Assembly (NCBI RefSeq): GCF_004570345.1
Contig: NZ_SPQM01000032.1
Span: forward strand, 1-39,196
Origin: Blastococcus sp. CT_GayMR20
GTDB taxonomy: Bacteria; Actinomycetota; Actinomycetes; Mycobacteriales; Geodermatophilaceae
DNA length: 39,196 bases
Reading direction: 5' to 3'
Positions within the stretch are counted from its first letter, which is position 1; each line of letters starts with the position of its first letter. Below are positions 32,858 to 39,196 of this stretch, in pieces. The notes under the pieces are model-generated. The model worked only from the letters and a program-made list of their open reading frames with translations. It searched no databases and had not been told where the DNA came from. A program made the translations under genes and the position numbers.

Positions 32858-33850
32858 ATGAGACCCGACGCGCGCGCCTGGTTCCAGCACCGGACGACGT
32901 CCGCCACCTCTCTCGCCGAGATCGATCTCGACGCCCTCCTGCGCGCCAAGCGCCGGGGCGGGCACCGCGTGAGCGTCGTCCTGCCCGCGCGGAACGAGGA
33001 GGCGACCGTCGGCCGGCTGGTCGCCGACCTGCGGGAGCGCTGGATGCGCCGGGTGCCGCTGGTCGACGAGCTGCTCGTCGTCGACTCCGACTCCACCGAC
33101 GCCACCGCGGCGCTCGCGCGTGCTGCCGGCGCCGACGTCGTCGCCACCACCGACGTGCTGCCCGCGCACGGCACCCGGCCGGGCAAGGGCGAGGCGCTCT
33201 GGAAAGCACTCGCCGTCACGACCGGCGACCTCGTCGTGTTCCTGGACGCCGACCTCATCGGCGACGTCGCCCACTACGTGCCCGGCCTGCTCGGGCCGCT
33301 GCTCGACGATCCGCAGGTCCTGTACGTGAAGGGCTGCTACACCCGGCCCCTGGAGGTGGGCGGGAACGTGCAGCCGACGGGTGGGGGGCGGGTGACCGAG
33401 CTGACCGCGCGGCCGCTGCTCAACGCGCTGTGGCCGGAGCTGGCCGGCTTCGTCCAGCCGCTGGGCGGTGAGTACGCGGGACGGCGGTCCGCGCTGGAGC
33501 TCGTGCCGTTCGTCTCCGCCTACGGCGTCGAGGTGGGGCTGCTGATCGACCTGCTGCACCTCGGCGGGCTGTCCTCGCTCGCCCAGGTCGACCTCGGGCA
33601 GCGGCGGCACACCTCGCAGAGCCAGGAGGCGCTCGGCGAGATGGCCGGGCAGGTGGTCTCGACCGTGCTCGCCCGCGCGGAGTGCGGGCGGCCCGGACAC
33701 CACCGGCTGGACACCAGCGGACTGCTCACCCAGTTCCGCCACGACGGCACCGGGTTCGTGCCCCGCAGCAGCGCGGTCGCCGTCGACGAGCGCCCGCCGT
33801 TGGCGACGGTCGGCGAGTACTGCATGCGGCAGGCCGGCATGGTGGGCTGA
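32858..33850 (+). CDS. gpgS: Glucosyl-3-phosphoglycerate synthase
   Basis: A 330-residue GT81-family glucosyltransferase. It transfers glucose from a nucleotide sugar to 3-phosphoglycerate, the first step to glucosylglycerate and methylglucose lipopolysaccharides. Seen: VSVVLPARNEEATVGRLV, VVDSDSTDATAALARAAGAD, GKGEALWKALAVTTGDLVVF and the DxD-type FLDADL. VKGCYTRPLE and LAGFVQPLGGEYAGRRSALE are also close to mycobacterial GpgS. The ATG at 32858 gives the normal N-terminus. Products of this enzyme act as compatible solutes or glycogen/MGLP precursors, which fits a stress-tolerant actinobacterium. It stands alone, with the GDPD gene 90 bases downstream. Confidence 0.93.
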   Translation: MRPDARAWFQHRTTSATSLAEIDLDALLRAKRRGGHRVSVVLPARNEEATVGRLVADLRERWMRRVPLVDELLVVDSDSTDATAALARAAGADVVATTDVLPAHGTRPGKGEALWKALAVTTGDLVVFLDADLIGDVAHYVPGLLGPLLDDPQVLYVKGCYTRPLEVGGNVQPTGGGRVTELTARPLLNALWPELAGFVQPLGGEYAGRRSALELVPFVSAYGVEVGLLIDLLHLGGLSSLAQVDLGQRRHTSQSQEALGEMAGQVVSTVLARAECGRPGHHRLDTSGLLTQFRHDGTGFVPRSSAVAVDERPPLATVGEYCMRQAGMVG

Positions 33851-33940
33851 CCCCCTGATTCCGGACGACCCCGGATCGCGCGCTCACGGCCCGTCAAGGG
33901 AAGATCACCCGGTGCCGCTCGTTCCGCTCCTCGCACCCCG

Positions 33941-34786
33941 GTGAACGTTCCCGAGGTCGTCGCCCACCGCGGCGCGACCGCGGAAGCCGCCGAGCACACC
34001 CTGGCGGCCTACCGCCAGGCCGCGGCGATCGGCGCGGACGCCGTCGAGTGCGACGTGCGCATGACCCGGGACGGTGTCCTCGTCTGCGTGCACGACCGGC
34101 ACATCAGGCACACGTCGAACGGCCGAGGCGTCGTGTCGGCCATGCCCCTGGCCGAGCTCGAGCAGTTCCAGTTCGGGCCCCGGCGCGGCCGACGGCTGAC
34201 CGACCGGTGGGCCGACGACGAGATCCGCACGGTCACCGACGAACCGGATGTCGAGAACGGCCTCGTGCTCACCCTCGACCGGCTGCTGGAGTACGTCACG
34301 GCCACCCCGGGCACCGTGCGCCTGGCGATCGAGACCAAGCACCCGACCCGGCATGCGAAGAAGGTCGAGGAGGCCCTCGTCGACTGCCTGCACCGCTACG
34401 GGCTGCTCGCCCACGGCCGCCCCGTCGAGTGGGCCGGCCTGCCCGCCGTGCGCATGATGAGCTTCTCGCAGCTCGCCGTCCGCCGGATGCGTGACCTGGC
34501 CCCCGGCATGCCCACCGTGCAGCTCATCGGCAAGCGGCTGCGCCCGGTCCGCCGCGAGCTGCTGCAGAGCACGGCGACCGCGGTCGGCCCCGGCATCGGG
34601 CTCCTGCGGTCCGACCCCGAGTTCGTCGCCGACGCCCACGCGGCCGGCAAGGGGGTCCACGTCTGGACGGTCAACAGGGCCGCCGACATGGACTACGTGC
34701 GCGAGCTCGGCGTCGACGTCGCCATCACCGACAAGCCCGCCGAGCTGCTCCGCCGCCTCGGCCGGGGCCGTCCCGCCGCCTCCTAG
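33941..34786 (+). CDS. Glycerophosphodiester phosphodiesterase
   Basis: A 281-residue GDPD-family TIM-barrel enzyme that splits glycerophosphodiesters into an alcohol and glycerol-3-phosphate. Seen: VAHRGATAEAAEHTLAAYRQ with catalytic His9, GADAVECDVRMTRDGVLVCV (metal Glu and Asp), HDRHIRHTSNGRG, LAIETKHPTR and VHVWTVNRAADM near the end. There is no signal peptide, so it is likely cytoplasmic. GTG start at 33941. It ends in TAG, and that stop lies in the left arm of the hairpin that follows. Confidence 0.9.
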   Translation: MNVPEVVAHRGATAEAAEHTLAAYRQAAAIGADAVECDVRMTRDGVLVCVHDRHIRHTSNGRGVVSAMPLAELEQFQFGPRRGRRLTDRWADDEIRTVTDEPDVENGLVLTLDRLLEYVTATPGTVRLAIETKHPTRHAKKVEEALVDCLHRYGLLAHGRPVEWAGLPAVRMMSFSQLAVRRMRDLAPGMPTVQLIGKRLRPVRRELLQSTATAVGPGIGLLRSDPEFVADAHAAGKGVHVWTVNRAADMDYVRELGVDVAITDKPAELLRRLGRGRPAAS

Positions 34787-34844
34787 GTGCCATTTCCGGA
34801 GGAATGGCACCTGGCGGAGGGTGCCATTTCTGGGAAAAGGCACC
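34785..34844. terminator. Two tandem hairpins between convergent genes (bidirectional terminator or repeat element)
   Basis: First hairpin: 34785-34796 pairs with 34801-34812, a 12-bp stem (one G-T) starting AGGTGCCATT with a CGGA loop. Second hairpin: GGTGCC at 34820-34825 pairs with GGCACC at 34839-34844, one mismatch, then four more pairs around a TGG loop. Both contain GTGCCATTTC, so they look like two copies of one repeat. They lie between the convergent GDPD (ends 34786) and HAD (ends 34851) genes and would terminate both. The AT-containing arms stand out from the flanking GC-rich DNA. Confidence 0.7.
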
Positions 34845-34850
34845 TACGGG

Positions 34851-35516
34851 TCAGGCGAGGTCGGTGTCGTCGAGCGCGGCCGTGAGGTCGGCCGGGGTGT
34901 CGTAGATGGCGACCGCGCCGGCGTCGCGCAGCTCGTCGTCCCCGAAGCCACCGGACCGGACGACGATCGCCGGCATCCCTGCGTTCTTGGCCGCCTCGAC
35001 GTCGTAGACGGAATCCCCGACCACGACGCTCGGGGCATCCACGGGTTCCCCGAGCTTCGTCAGCGCCACCTGCAGGAGGTCCGGCGCCGGCTTGGTCTCC
35101 TCGACGTCCTCGCTGGTCGTCCACGCGTCGGCGATCTCACGGGCGTCCAGCAGGTCGAGTGCCCGGTCGACGTGGTGCGGCTTTCCCGAGCTGGCGAGCA
35201 CCACCCGGTGCCCCCGCTCCTTGAGCGCCACGATGAGCTCGCGGGCGCCGGGCAGCAGCGCCGTCTCCCCCAGCAGCGGGTCGGCCTCCTTGACCCACAG
35301 CTCGCGGGCCTCGTCGCCGATCCGCTCCTCCACCTCGTCGCCGCCCAGCGCGCGGACCAGCTGGTCGCCGCCCATCCCGATCAGCCGGTGGATCCGCCAG
35401 ATCGGGTACGTCTCGCCCAGCGACCGGAACGCCCGGTACCAGGCGAGGGCGTGCTGGTAGTTGGTGTCGACGAGGGTCCCGTCGACGTCGAGGACGGCGA
35501 TGCGCGCTTCGGCCAT
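34851..35516 (-). CDS. HAD-superfamily hydrolase (phosphoglycolate-phosphatase-like)
   Basis: A 221-residue HAD phosphatase. Motif I is LDVDGTLVDT (nucleophile Asp10, acid/base Asp12), motif II Ser in LASSGKP, motif III Lys in ETKPAPDLL, motif IV VVGDSVYDVEAAKNAG. A helical cap lies between residues 17 and 90. Such enzymes dephosphorylate small sugar phosphates or phosphoglycolate; substrate is not predictable. The ATG at 35516 is used because the motif then sits at the N-terminus; the frame is open further upstream without family match. Convergent with the GDPD gene. Confidence 0.9.
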   Translation of the reverse strand: MAEARIAVLDVDGTLVDTNYQHALAWYRAFRSLGETYPIWRIHRLIGMGGDQLVRALGGDEVEERIGDEARELWVKEADPLLGETALLPGARELIVALKERGHRVVLASSGKPHHVDRALDLLDAREIADAWTTSEDVEETKPAPDLLQVALTKLGEPVDAPSVVVGDSVYDVEAAKNAGMPAIVVRSGGFGDDELRDAGAVAIYDTPADLTAALDDTDLA

Positions 35517-35637
35517 GCGCCCGGAGCTGCCCAGCCGGCCCGGTTCCGAACCTCCGCGGACGTCAGCCGAGGGAGTGGTCGAGCAGGCACCTCCCCCCGG
35601 TCCGCACGCCCGGAACGCGTGCGGCACCATCGGACGG

Positions 35638-36069
35638 GTGCCCGCCCTCCCGTCGTCCGAGGTCTGTCCCGGCTGCGGCGCCGTGCTCGCGCCCGTGTCC
35701 GACGGCGGGGCCGTGCACCCGGGGGCGTCGGCGTCCTGCGCCCGCCTGTTCGAGGTGACACTGCGCGGGCTGCGGGAGGAGGCACCCGCCGACGCGGCCG
35801 CCGCCACGGTCGTGCGGCAGGCCGACGACGCCTATGACGCGCAGCACCCGGTGGCGGGGGATCCGGCCCGCTTGCGGGCGGCCCTCGACCGGCTCGGCGT
35901 GTCGCTCGACGGCACCAGCACCGTGGTCGACCGCCCACCGGGAGCCTGGCGGACGACGATCGCCGATGTCGCCGCTGATCTCGACGTCATCGACCTGGCG
36001 GTCCTGGTGGAGTCCTGGGCGCGCTCGGTGCACCACGACTGGTCGGCGGCCGCCTCTTCCCGGACCTGA
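35638..36069 (+). CDS. DUF5946 family protein
   Basis: A 143-residue protein. The N-terminal CPGCGA pair recalls a metal-binding knuckle. RQADDAYDAQHPVAGDPARL matches the VDAYxxQHP signature I associate with DUF5946, and the chain ends WARSVHHDWSA. The GTG at 35638 puts the Cys pair near the N-terminus. Function unknown. A 45-base gap separates it from the TetR gene downstream. Confidence 0.7.
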   Translation: MPALPSSEVCPGCGAVLAPVSDGGAVHPGASASCARLFEVTLRGLREEAPADAAAATVVRQADDAYDAQHPVAGDPARLRAALDRLGVSLDGTSTVVDRPPGAWRTTIADVAADLDVIDLAVLVESWARSVHHDWSAAASSRT

Positions 36070-36102
36070 TCCGGCGACGAGCCGATCACCACGTGTCGTA
36101 GT

Positions 36103-36117
36103 TATGCTGCCACTGTG
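36103..36117 (+). promoter_or_regulatory. Candidate -10 element of a leaderless TetR gene
   Basis: TATGCT at 36103-36108 ends six bases before the GTG at 36115. There is no Shine-Dalgarno in between, so transcription probably begins at or next to the start codon. No clear -35 is visible. Confidence 0.35.
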
Positions 36118-36819
36118 AGTGAGATCAAGGATCGTCGCGCGCAGAAGAAGGCTCAGACCCGGGAGTCGATCCGGACGGTCGCCCACCGGATGTTCGGCGA
36201 CCGCGGCTTCGACGCGGTGACCATCGCCGACGTCGCCCGTGAGGCCGACGTCGCGGTGCAGACGGTGTTCAACCACTTCGCGACGAAGGAAGAACTGTTC
36301 TTCGACGGCCGGGCCGACTGGGTCGACGCCGCCGCCCGTGCGGTTCGGGAGCGTGCTGCAGGCGTCCCTCCGCTGAGCGCGCTGCGGGAGCACCTGACGG
36401 CGTCGGTCACCGAGTACCTGGACTGGCTCCGCGACCCCGCACACCGAGCGGTGATCGCCACCCTCGAGGCCTCCCCGGCCCTGAGTGCGTACGAGCGCGA
36501 ACTGCACCACGTGTGCGTCCGCCGGTTGAGCCAGGCCCTGTCCGAGGCGCTCGCCGACGACGAACCGCGGGCCCGGGGCAGCGAGGCCCACCTGATGGCA
36601 CCGCTGACCGCGGCGGTCTGGATGGCGGCGATCCGCGCGCTCGTCATCGAGCAGCGCAGCCGCCTCACCGAGAGCGTCGACGACGCAGCGATGACCGCGA
36701 CGGTCGCCCTGCTCACCGAGCAGGTGCTCGTGCGGTTCGAGGAGATGACGCCCCGGGGGCCGGCGCCGCGGCCACGGATCACCGGCTGGCCGCATCCGGC
36801 GGTGCGCCGCGCGGGCTGA
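36115..36819 (+). CDS. TetR/AcrR family transcriptional regulator
   Basis: A 234-residue repressor-type protein. The N-terminal HTH (about 18-62) reads AHRMFGDRGFDAVTIADVAR, then EADVAVQTVFNHFATKEELF, a textbook TetR DNA-binding domain. The C-terminal half is helical and would bind an effector and dimerise. The GTG at 36115 is chosen because the family N-terminus then begins normally and a -10-like TATGCT lies just upstream. It converges with a second TetR gene (six bases between them). Target and ligand unknown. Confidence 0.92.
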   Translation: MSEIKDRRAQKKAQTRESIRTVAHRMFGDRGFDAVTIADVAREADVAVQTVFNHFATKEELFFDGRADWVDAAARAVRERAAGVPPLSALREHLTASVTEYLDWLRDPAHRAVIATLEASPALSAYERELHHVCVRRLSQALSEALADDEPRARGSEAHLMAPLTAAVWMAAIRALVIEQRSRLTESVDDAAMTATVALLTEQVLVRFEEMTPRGPAPRPRITGWPHPAVRRAG

Positions 36820-36825
36820 GCGGTC

Positions 36826-37437
36826 CTAGACGGAGGCCGGCACCGAGCCGCCGGTGCGCGCCGCGGTCACTGCGATGGGCGTCAGGACGTCGTCCACCAC
36901 CTGCTCGACCTGGGCCGGTGTCATCGCGCCGTCCCCCGCTGCGGTGTAGCGCTGCCACCAGAACGCCTCGAGGACCGAGCCGAGCAGCGCGATCCGGTCC
37001 GGGTCCACCCGCTCGCCCCGCGCCTCCGCGCGTTCGGCGATCTCCGTGACGGCCGCGGCGAGGGGACGCACGAGGGCGGCGTCGAGACCCGCCCGCAGTT
37101 CCTCCTCGTGCCGAGCGGCGCCGACGATGCTCGCCGCCGCGCGCTCCTCGCGGTCCAGCGGGTGCGTCCAGCGGTCGGCGAGGGCAAGGAGGTCCGCGCG
37201 CAGCGAGCCGCCGTCGTCCGGTGGGGAGACGAGGGCAACCCGGCCGATCGCGTGCCGCGCGAGTGCAGCCATCGTGGGCCAGCGCCGGTAGATGCCCGCT
37301 TTGCCGGCCCGCGCGCGGGCGGCGATCCGGTCGCTGTTCAGTCGGCCCCAGCCCTCCTCGGCGAGGATGTCGACGGCGACGGAGAGCAGCTGCTCGGACA
37401 GCTCCGAACTGAGCGGGCGCCCAGGAGTTCCGGTCAT
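36826..37437 (-). CDS. TetR/AcrR family transcriptional regulator
   Basis: A 203-residue protein. HTH: LLSVAVDILAEEGWGRLNSD, then RIAARARAGKAGIYRRWPTM (about 17-57), followed by a helical C-terminal ligand domain of the TetR_C type (EAFWWQRY and PAQVEQVVDDVLTPI). It stops with TAG. It is convergent with the other TetR gene at 36115-36819 but not closely similar to it. A candidate operator lies upstream at 37505-37529. Confidence 0.92.
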   Translation of the reverse strand: MTGTPGRPLSSELSEQLLSVAVDILAEEGWGRLNSDRIAARARAGKAGIYRRWPTMAALARHAIGRVALVSPPDDGGSLRADLLALADRWTHPLDREERAAASIVGAARHEEELRAGLDAALVRPLAAAVTEIAERAEARGERVDPDRIALLGSVLEAFWWQRYTAAGDGAMTPAQVEQVVDDVLTPIAVTAARTGGSVPASV

Positions 37438-37567
37438 GAGGGGATCTTGTGACGCGAGGTCATACGCACCGCGACATCCTGGCGTGTCGATGGATTCACC
37501 ACAATGACAACGAGCATGCCCCTCGTCATCAGGGCGACAAAATGGTGATTATCATCATCGGGGGCAA
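37438..37567. promoter_or_regulatory. AT-richer gap with TetR-operator-like inverted repeats
   Basis: ACGAG (37510-37514) and CTCGT (37522-37526) form an inverted repeat with outer ATGAC/GTCAT matches, 73 bases upstream of the minus-strand TetR start. A second palindrome TGATTATCA lies at 37546-37554. The stretch is clearly less GC-rich than its surroundings, as expected for a promoter. Autoregulation by the adjacent TetR protein is an inference. Confidence 0.4.
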
Positions 37568-37900
37568 TCAGGCCCCGGCTGCACTTTCCACGTGCACCCG
37601 CACCGTGGCCCCGTCCTCCGACAGCCAGCCCTTGCTGCGGGCCTTCGCGATCATCACGTCCCACTGCGCCTGCCAGTCCTCCGAGGTAGCACGCGGCTGG
37701 GCGGCCGCATGCAGCGCCGCGACGTCGAGGAGCACGGTGTCGCTGTCCTGGAAGCGGCCGAGCCCGGCGCGCTCCAGCACCTCGGCGGCCTCGTCGTCGG
37801 TGACCTCTCCGAGGGCCAGGTGCAGCGCCGTGAGGTTGTCGACGTCGACGACCCGTGCCTCCGGGCGCTCCTGCGTGCCCCCCACCACCTCGACGATCAT
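37568..37900 (-). CDS. Hypothetical protein
   Basis: A 110-residue acidic protein, MIVEVVGGTQERPEARVVDV and onward, with no transmembrane segment or signal. It contains a Trp-rich amphipathic stretch (EDWQAQWDVMIAKARSKGWL). GAGGAGG just upstream of the ATG is a strong ribosome-binding site and supports a real gene. It lies 42 bases downstream of menB in the same direction, so it may be co-transcribed. I do not recognise the family. Confidence 0.65.
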   Translation of the reverse strand: MIVEVVGGTQERPEARVVDVDNLTALHLALGEVTDDEAAEVLERAGLGRFQDSDTVLLDVAALHAAAQPRATSEDWQAQWDVMIAKARSKGWLSEDGATVRVHVESAAGA

Positions 37901-37942
37901 GCGGACCTCCTCGTCATTCCGCCTTTATGGCCATTTGTGCGG

Positions 37943-38830
37943 TCAGACATGCCAGGGGAAGCGAGAGAAATCAGGGTCCCGCTTCTCCAAGAAGGCGTCA
38001 CGGCCCTCCACGGCCTCCTCCGCCATATAGGCCAGCCGGGTGGTCTCCCCCGCGAAGAGCTGCTGCCCGACCAGGCCGTCGTCGATCAGGTTGAACGAGT
38101 ACTTGAGCATCCGCTGGGCGGTCGGGCTCTTCGCGACGATCCGCCGGCCCCAGTCCAGGGCGGTCGCCTCCAGCTCCGCATGGGGGACGACGCGGTTGAC
38201 CATGCCCATCGCGTGCGCGTCGGCCGCGGTGTACTCCTCGCCCAGGAAGAAGATCTCACGGGCGAACTTCTGGCCGACCTGGCGGGCCAGGTAGGCCGAG
38301 CCGAAGCCGCCGTCGAAGCTGCCCACGTCGGCGTCGGTCTGCTTGAACCGCGCGTGCTCGGCGCTGGCCAGGGTCAGGTCGGAGACGACGTGCAGGCTGT
38401 GCCCGCCACCCGCGGCCCACCCGGTGACGACGCAGATGACGACCTTCGGCATGAACCGGATCAGCCGCTGCGCCTCGAGGATGTGCAGCCGCCCGCTCGA
38501 GCCCTCGCTGTGCTCGTAGCCGTACCTGCCACGCACGCGCTGGTCGCCGCCGGAGCAGAACGCCCAGCCGCCGTCCTTCGGGCTGGGGCCGTTGCCGGTG
38601 AGGATCACGCAGCCGACGTCGGTGGACAGCCGGGCGTGCTCCAGCGCGGTGATCAGCTCGTCGACCGACTGCGGCCGGAAGGCGTTGCGCACCTCCGGCC
38701 GGTCGAAGGCGATCCGGACGACGCCGGCGTCCACCGCGCGGTGGTAGGTGATGTCGGCGAAGTCGAAGCCGTCGACGGGCTGCCACGCCGCGCTGTCGAA
38801 GATCTCGGAGACGTCGGGACGGGCGCTCAT
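37943..38830 (-). CDS. menB: 1,4-Dihydroxy-2-naphthoyl-CoA synthase
   Basis: A 295-residue crotonase-fold enzyme of menaquinone biosynthesis that closes the ring of o-succinylbenzoyl-CoA. Seen: AFDRPEVRNAFRPQSVDELI, the oxyanion-hole stretch CSGGDQRVRGRYGYEHSEG, KVVICVVTGWAAGGGHSLHV, FKQTDADVGSFDGGFGSAYL and the C-terminal DAFLEKRDPDFSRFPWHV. All are diagnostic of MenB rather than a general enoyl-CoA hydratase, including the YGYE and FDGG regions. The ATG at 38830 has TTAGGT about ten bases upstream and no Shine-Dalgarno, so it may be leaderless. A menaquinone respiratory chain is the natural electron sink for the formate dehydrogenase in this window (inference). Confidence 0.95.
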   Translation of the reverse strand: MSARPDVSEIFDSAAWQPVDGFDFADITYHRAVDAGVVRIAFDRPEVRNAFRPQSVDELITALEHARLSTDVGCVILTGNGPSPKDGGWAFCSGGDQRVRGRYGYEHSEGSSGRLHILEAQRLIRFMPKVVICVVTGWAAGGGHSLHVVSDLTLASAEHARFKQTDADVGSFDGGFGSAYLARQVGQKFAREIFFLGEEYTAADAHAMGMVNRVVPHAELEATALDWGRRIVAKSPTAQRMLKYSFNLIDDGLVGQQLFAGETTRLAYMAEEAVEGRDAFLEKRDPDFSRFPWHV

Positions 38831-38864
38831 GGCCCGAACCTAACGCGGTCGCGTCCGGCGGGTG

Positions 38865-39196
38865 TCAGCCGAGCGGGTTGGGCAGGCTCGGGACGACCGG
38901 GTCGAGGGTGTCCTCGACCGTGCCCACGGGGTCCTCGAGCACGTCGCCGATCTGCTCGCAGGGACAGGGATCCGGCTCGGGCTGGGGCTGTGGCTGGGGC
39001 TGGGGGGCGGGCTTGGTTCCTCCGCCCCCGCCGCTCGGCGCCGGGCCGGAACCCCCGCCACCGCCTGGGGCCGGCTGCGTCCCGCCGCCGCCTCCCGGGG
39101 ATCCGGCAGCCGTTCCGGGCTGGGACGCATTACCGCCGCCCACCGGGGCCGCGGCGCCACCTGCGGGTGCGGCCGCACCGCCACCGGCCGCTCCGC
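38865..39196 (-). CDS. Gly/Pro/Ala-rich protein, 5' part beyond the window
   Basis: The frame is open from the right window edge to a TGA at 38865, about 110 residues. It begins in an Ala/Gly/Pro-rich run, continues with GGGG and QPQPQP repeats, and ends with a more ordered tail, CPCEQIGDVLEDPVGTVEDT, then LDPVVPSLPNPLG. A GTG at 39143 could start a 92-residue protein, but the same composition continues upstream, so a longer, probably exported, protein is more likely. Function unknown. menB begins 34 bases downstream. Confidence 0.55.
   Translation of the reverse strand, partial: GAAGGGAAAPAGGAAAPVGGGNASQPGTAAGSPGGGGGTQPAPGGGGGSGPAPSGGGGGTKPAPQPQPQPQPEPDPCPCEQIGDVLEDPVGTVEDTLDPVVPSLPNPLG

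Overview
The window is high-GC DNA with actinobacterial features: GTG starts, ATGA/GTGA gene overlaps, NNC/NNG codon choice, a GAF-ANTAR regulator, glucosyl-3-phosphoglycerate synthase and a menaquinone-pathway menB. The strongest taxonomic hint is a formate dehydrogenase gene with an in-frame TAG exactly at the family's selenocysteine position. UAG-coded selenocysteine is known from Geodermatophilus and Blastococcus, so I infer a member of the Geodermatophilaceae. I saw no rRNA, tRNA (including tRNA-Sec), CRISPR array, insertion sequence or prophage.

Layout. (1) 1-3665, minus strand: a short operon of two small unknown proteins and the catalytic formate dehydrogenase subunit, which runs off the left edge. 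Apart from the TAG at 2613-2615 the frame is open from 3173 to base 1. A bacterial SECIS-type hairpin follows the TAG with the same loop sequence and spacing as in E. coli fdhF. (2) 3725-20687: an exopolysaccharide locus. It holds a Wzz-type tyrosine autokinase (minus) diverging from a Wzy-like polymerase, three GT4 glycosyltransferases, a Wzx-like flippase, an adenylation-carrier-thioesterase protein and a GH71-like glycosidase. On its right flank are two low-molecular-weight protein-tyrosine phosphatases around a secreted PIG-L deacetylase with three tandem discoidin-like domains. (3) 20703-21951: two unknown membrane-associated proteins. (4) 22212-26746: two overlapping GGDEF-EAL genes with complementary decay. 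The first has a broken GGDEF and intact EAL; the second has an intact GGDEF with I-site and a broken EAL. (5) 26879-30470: a tightly coupled operon of an MBL-fold hydrolase, a DedA protein and a membrane-anchored phosphodiesterase/phosphatase. (6) 30474-39196: mixed housekeeping and regulatory genes (GAF-ANTAR, gpgS, GDPD, HAD, DUF5946, two TetR regulators, menB) and the end of a Gly/Pro-rich protein at the right edge.

How the parts may work together (inference): kinase and phosphatases would set the phosphorylation state that controls polymer length and export. Flippase, polymerase and glycosyltransferases build the polymer, while the PIG-L and GH71-like enzymes trim or deacetylate it outside. 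The adjacent c-di-GMP pair could couple polymer output to surface or biofilm state. Of 34 terminal stop codons called here, 30 are TGA, 4 TAG and none TAA. UAG is therefore still an ordinary stop, and reading it as selenocysteine must depend on the hairpin.
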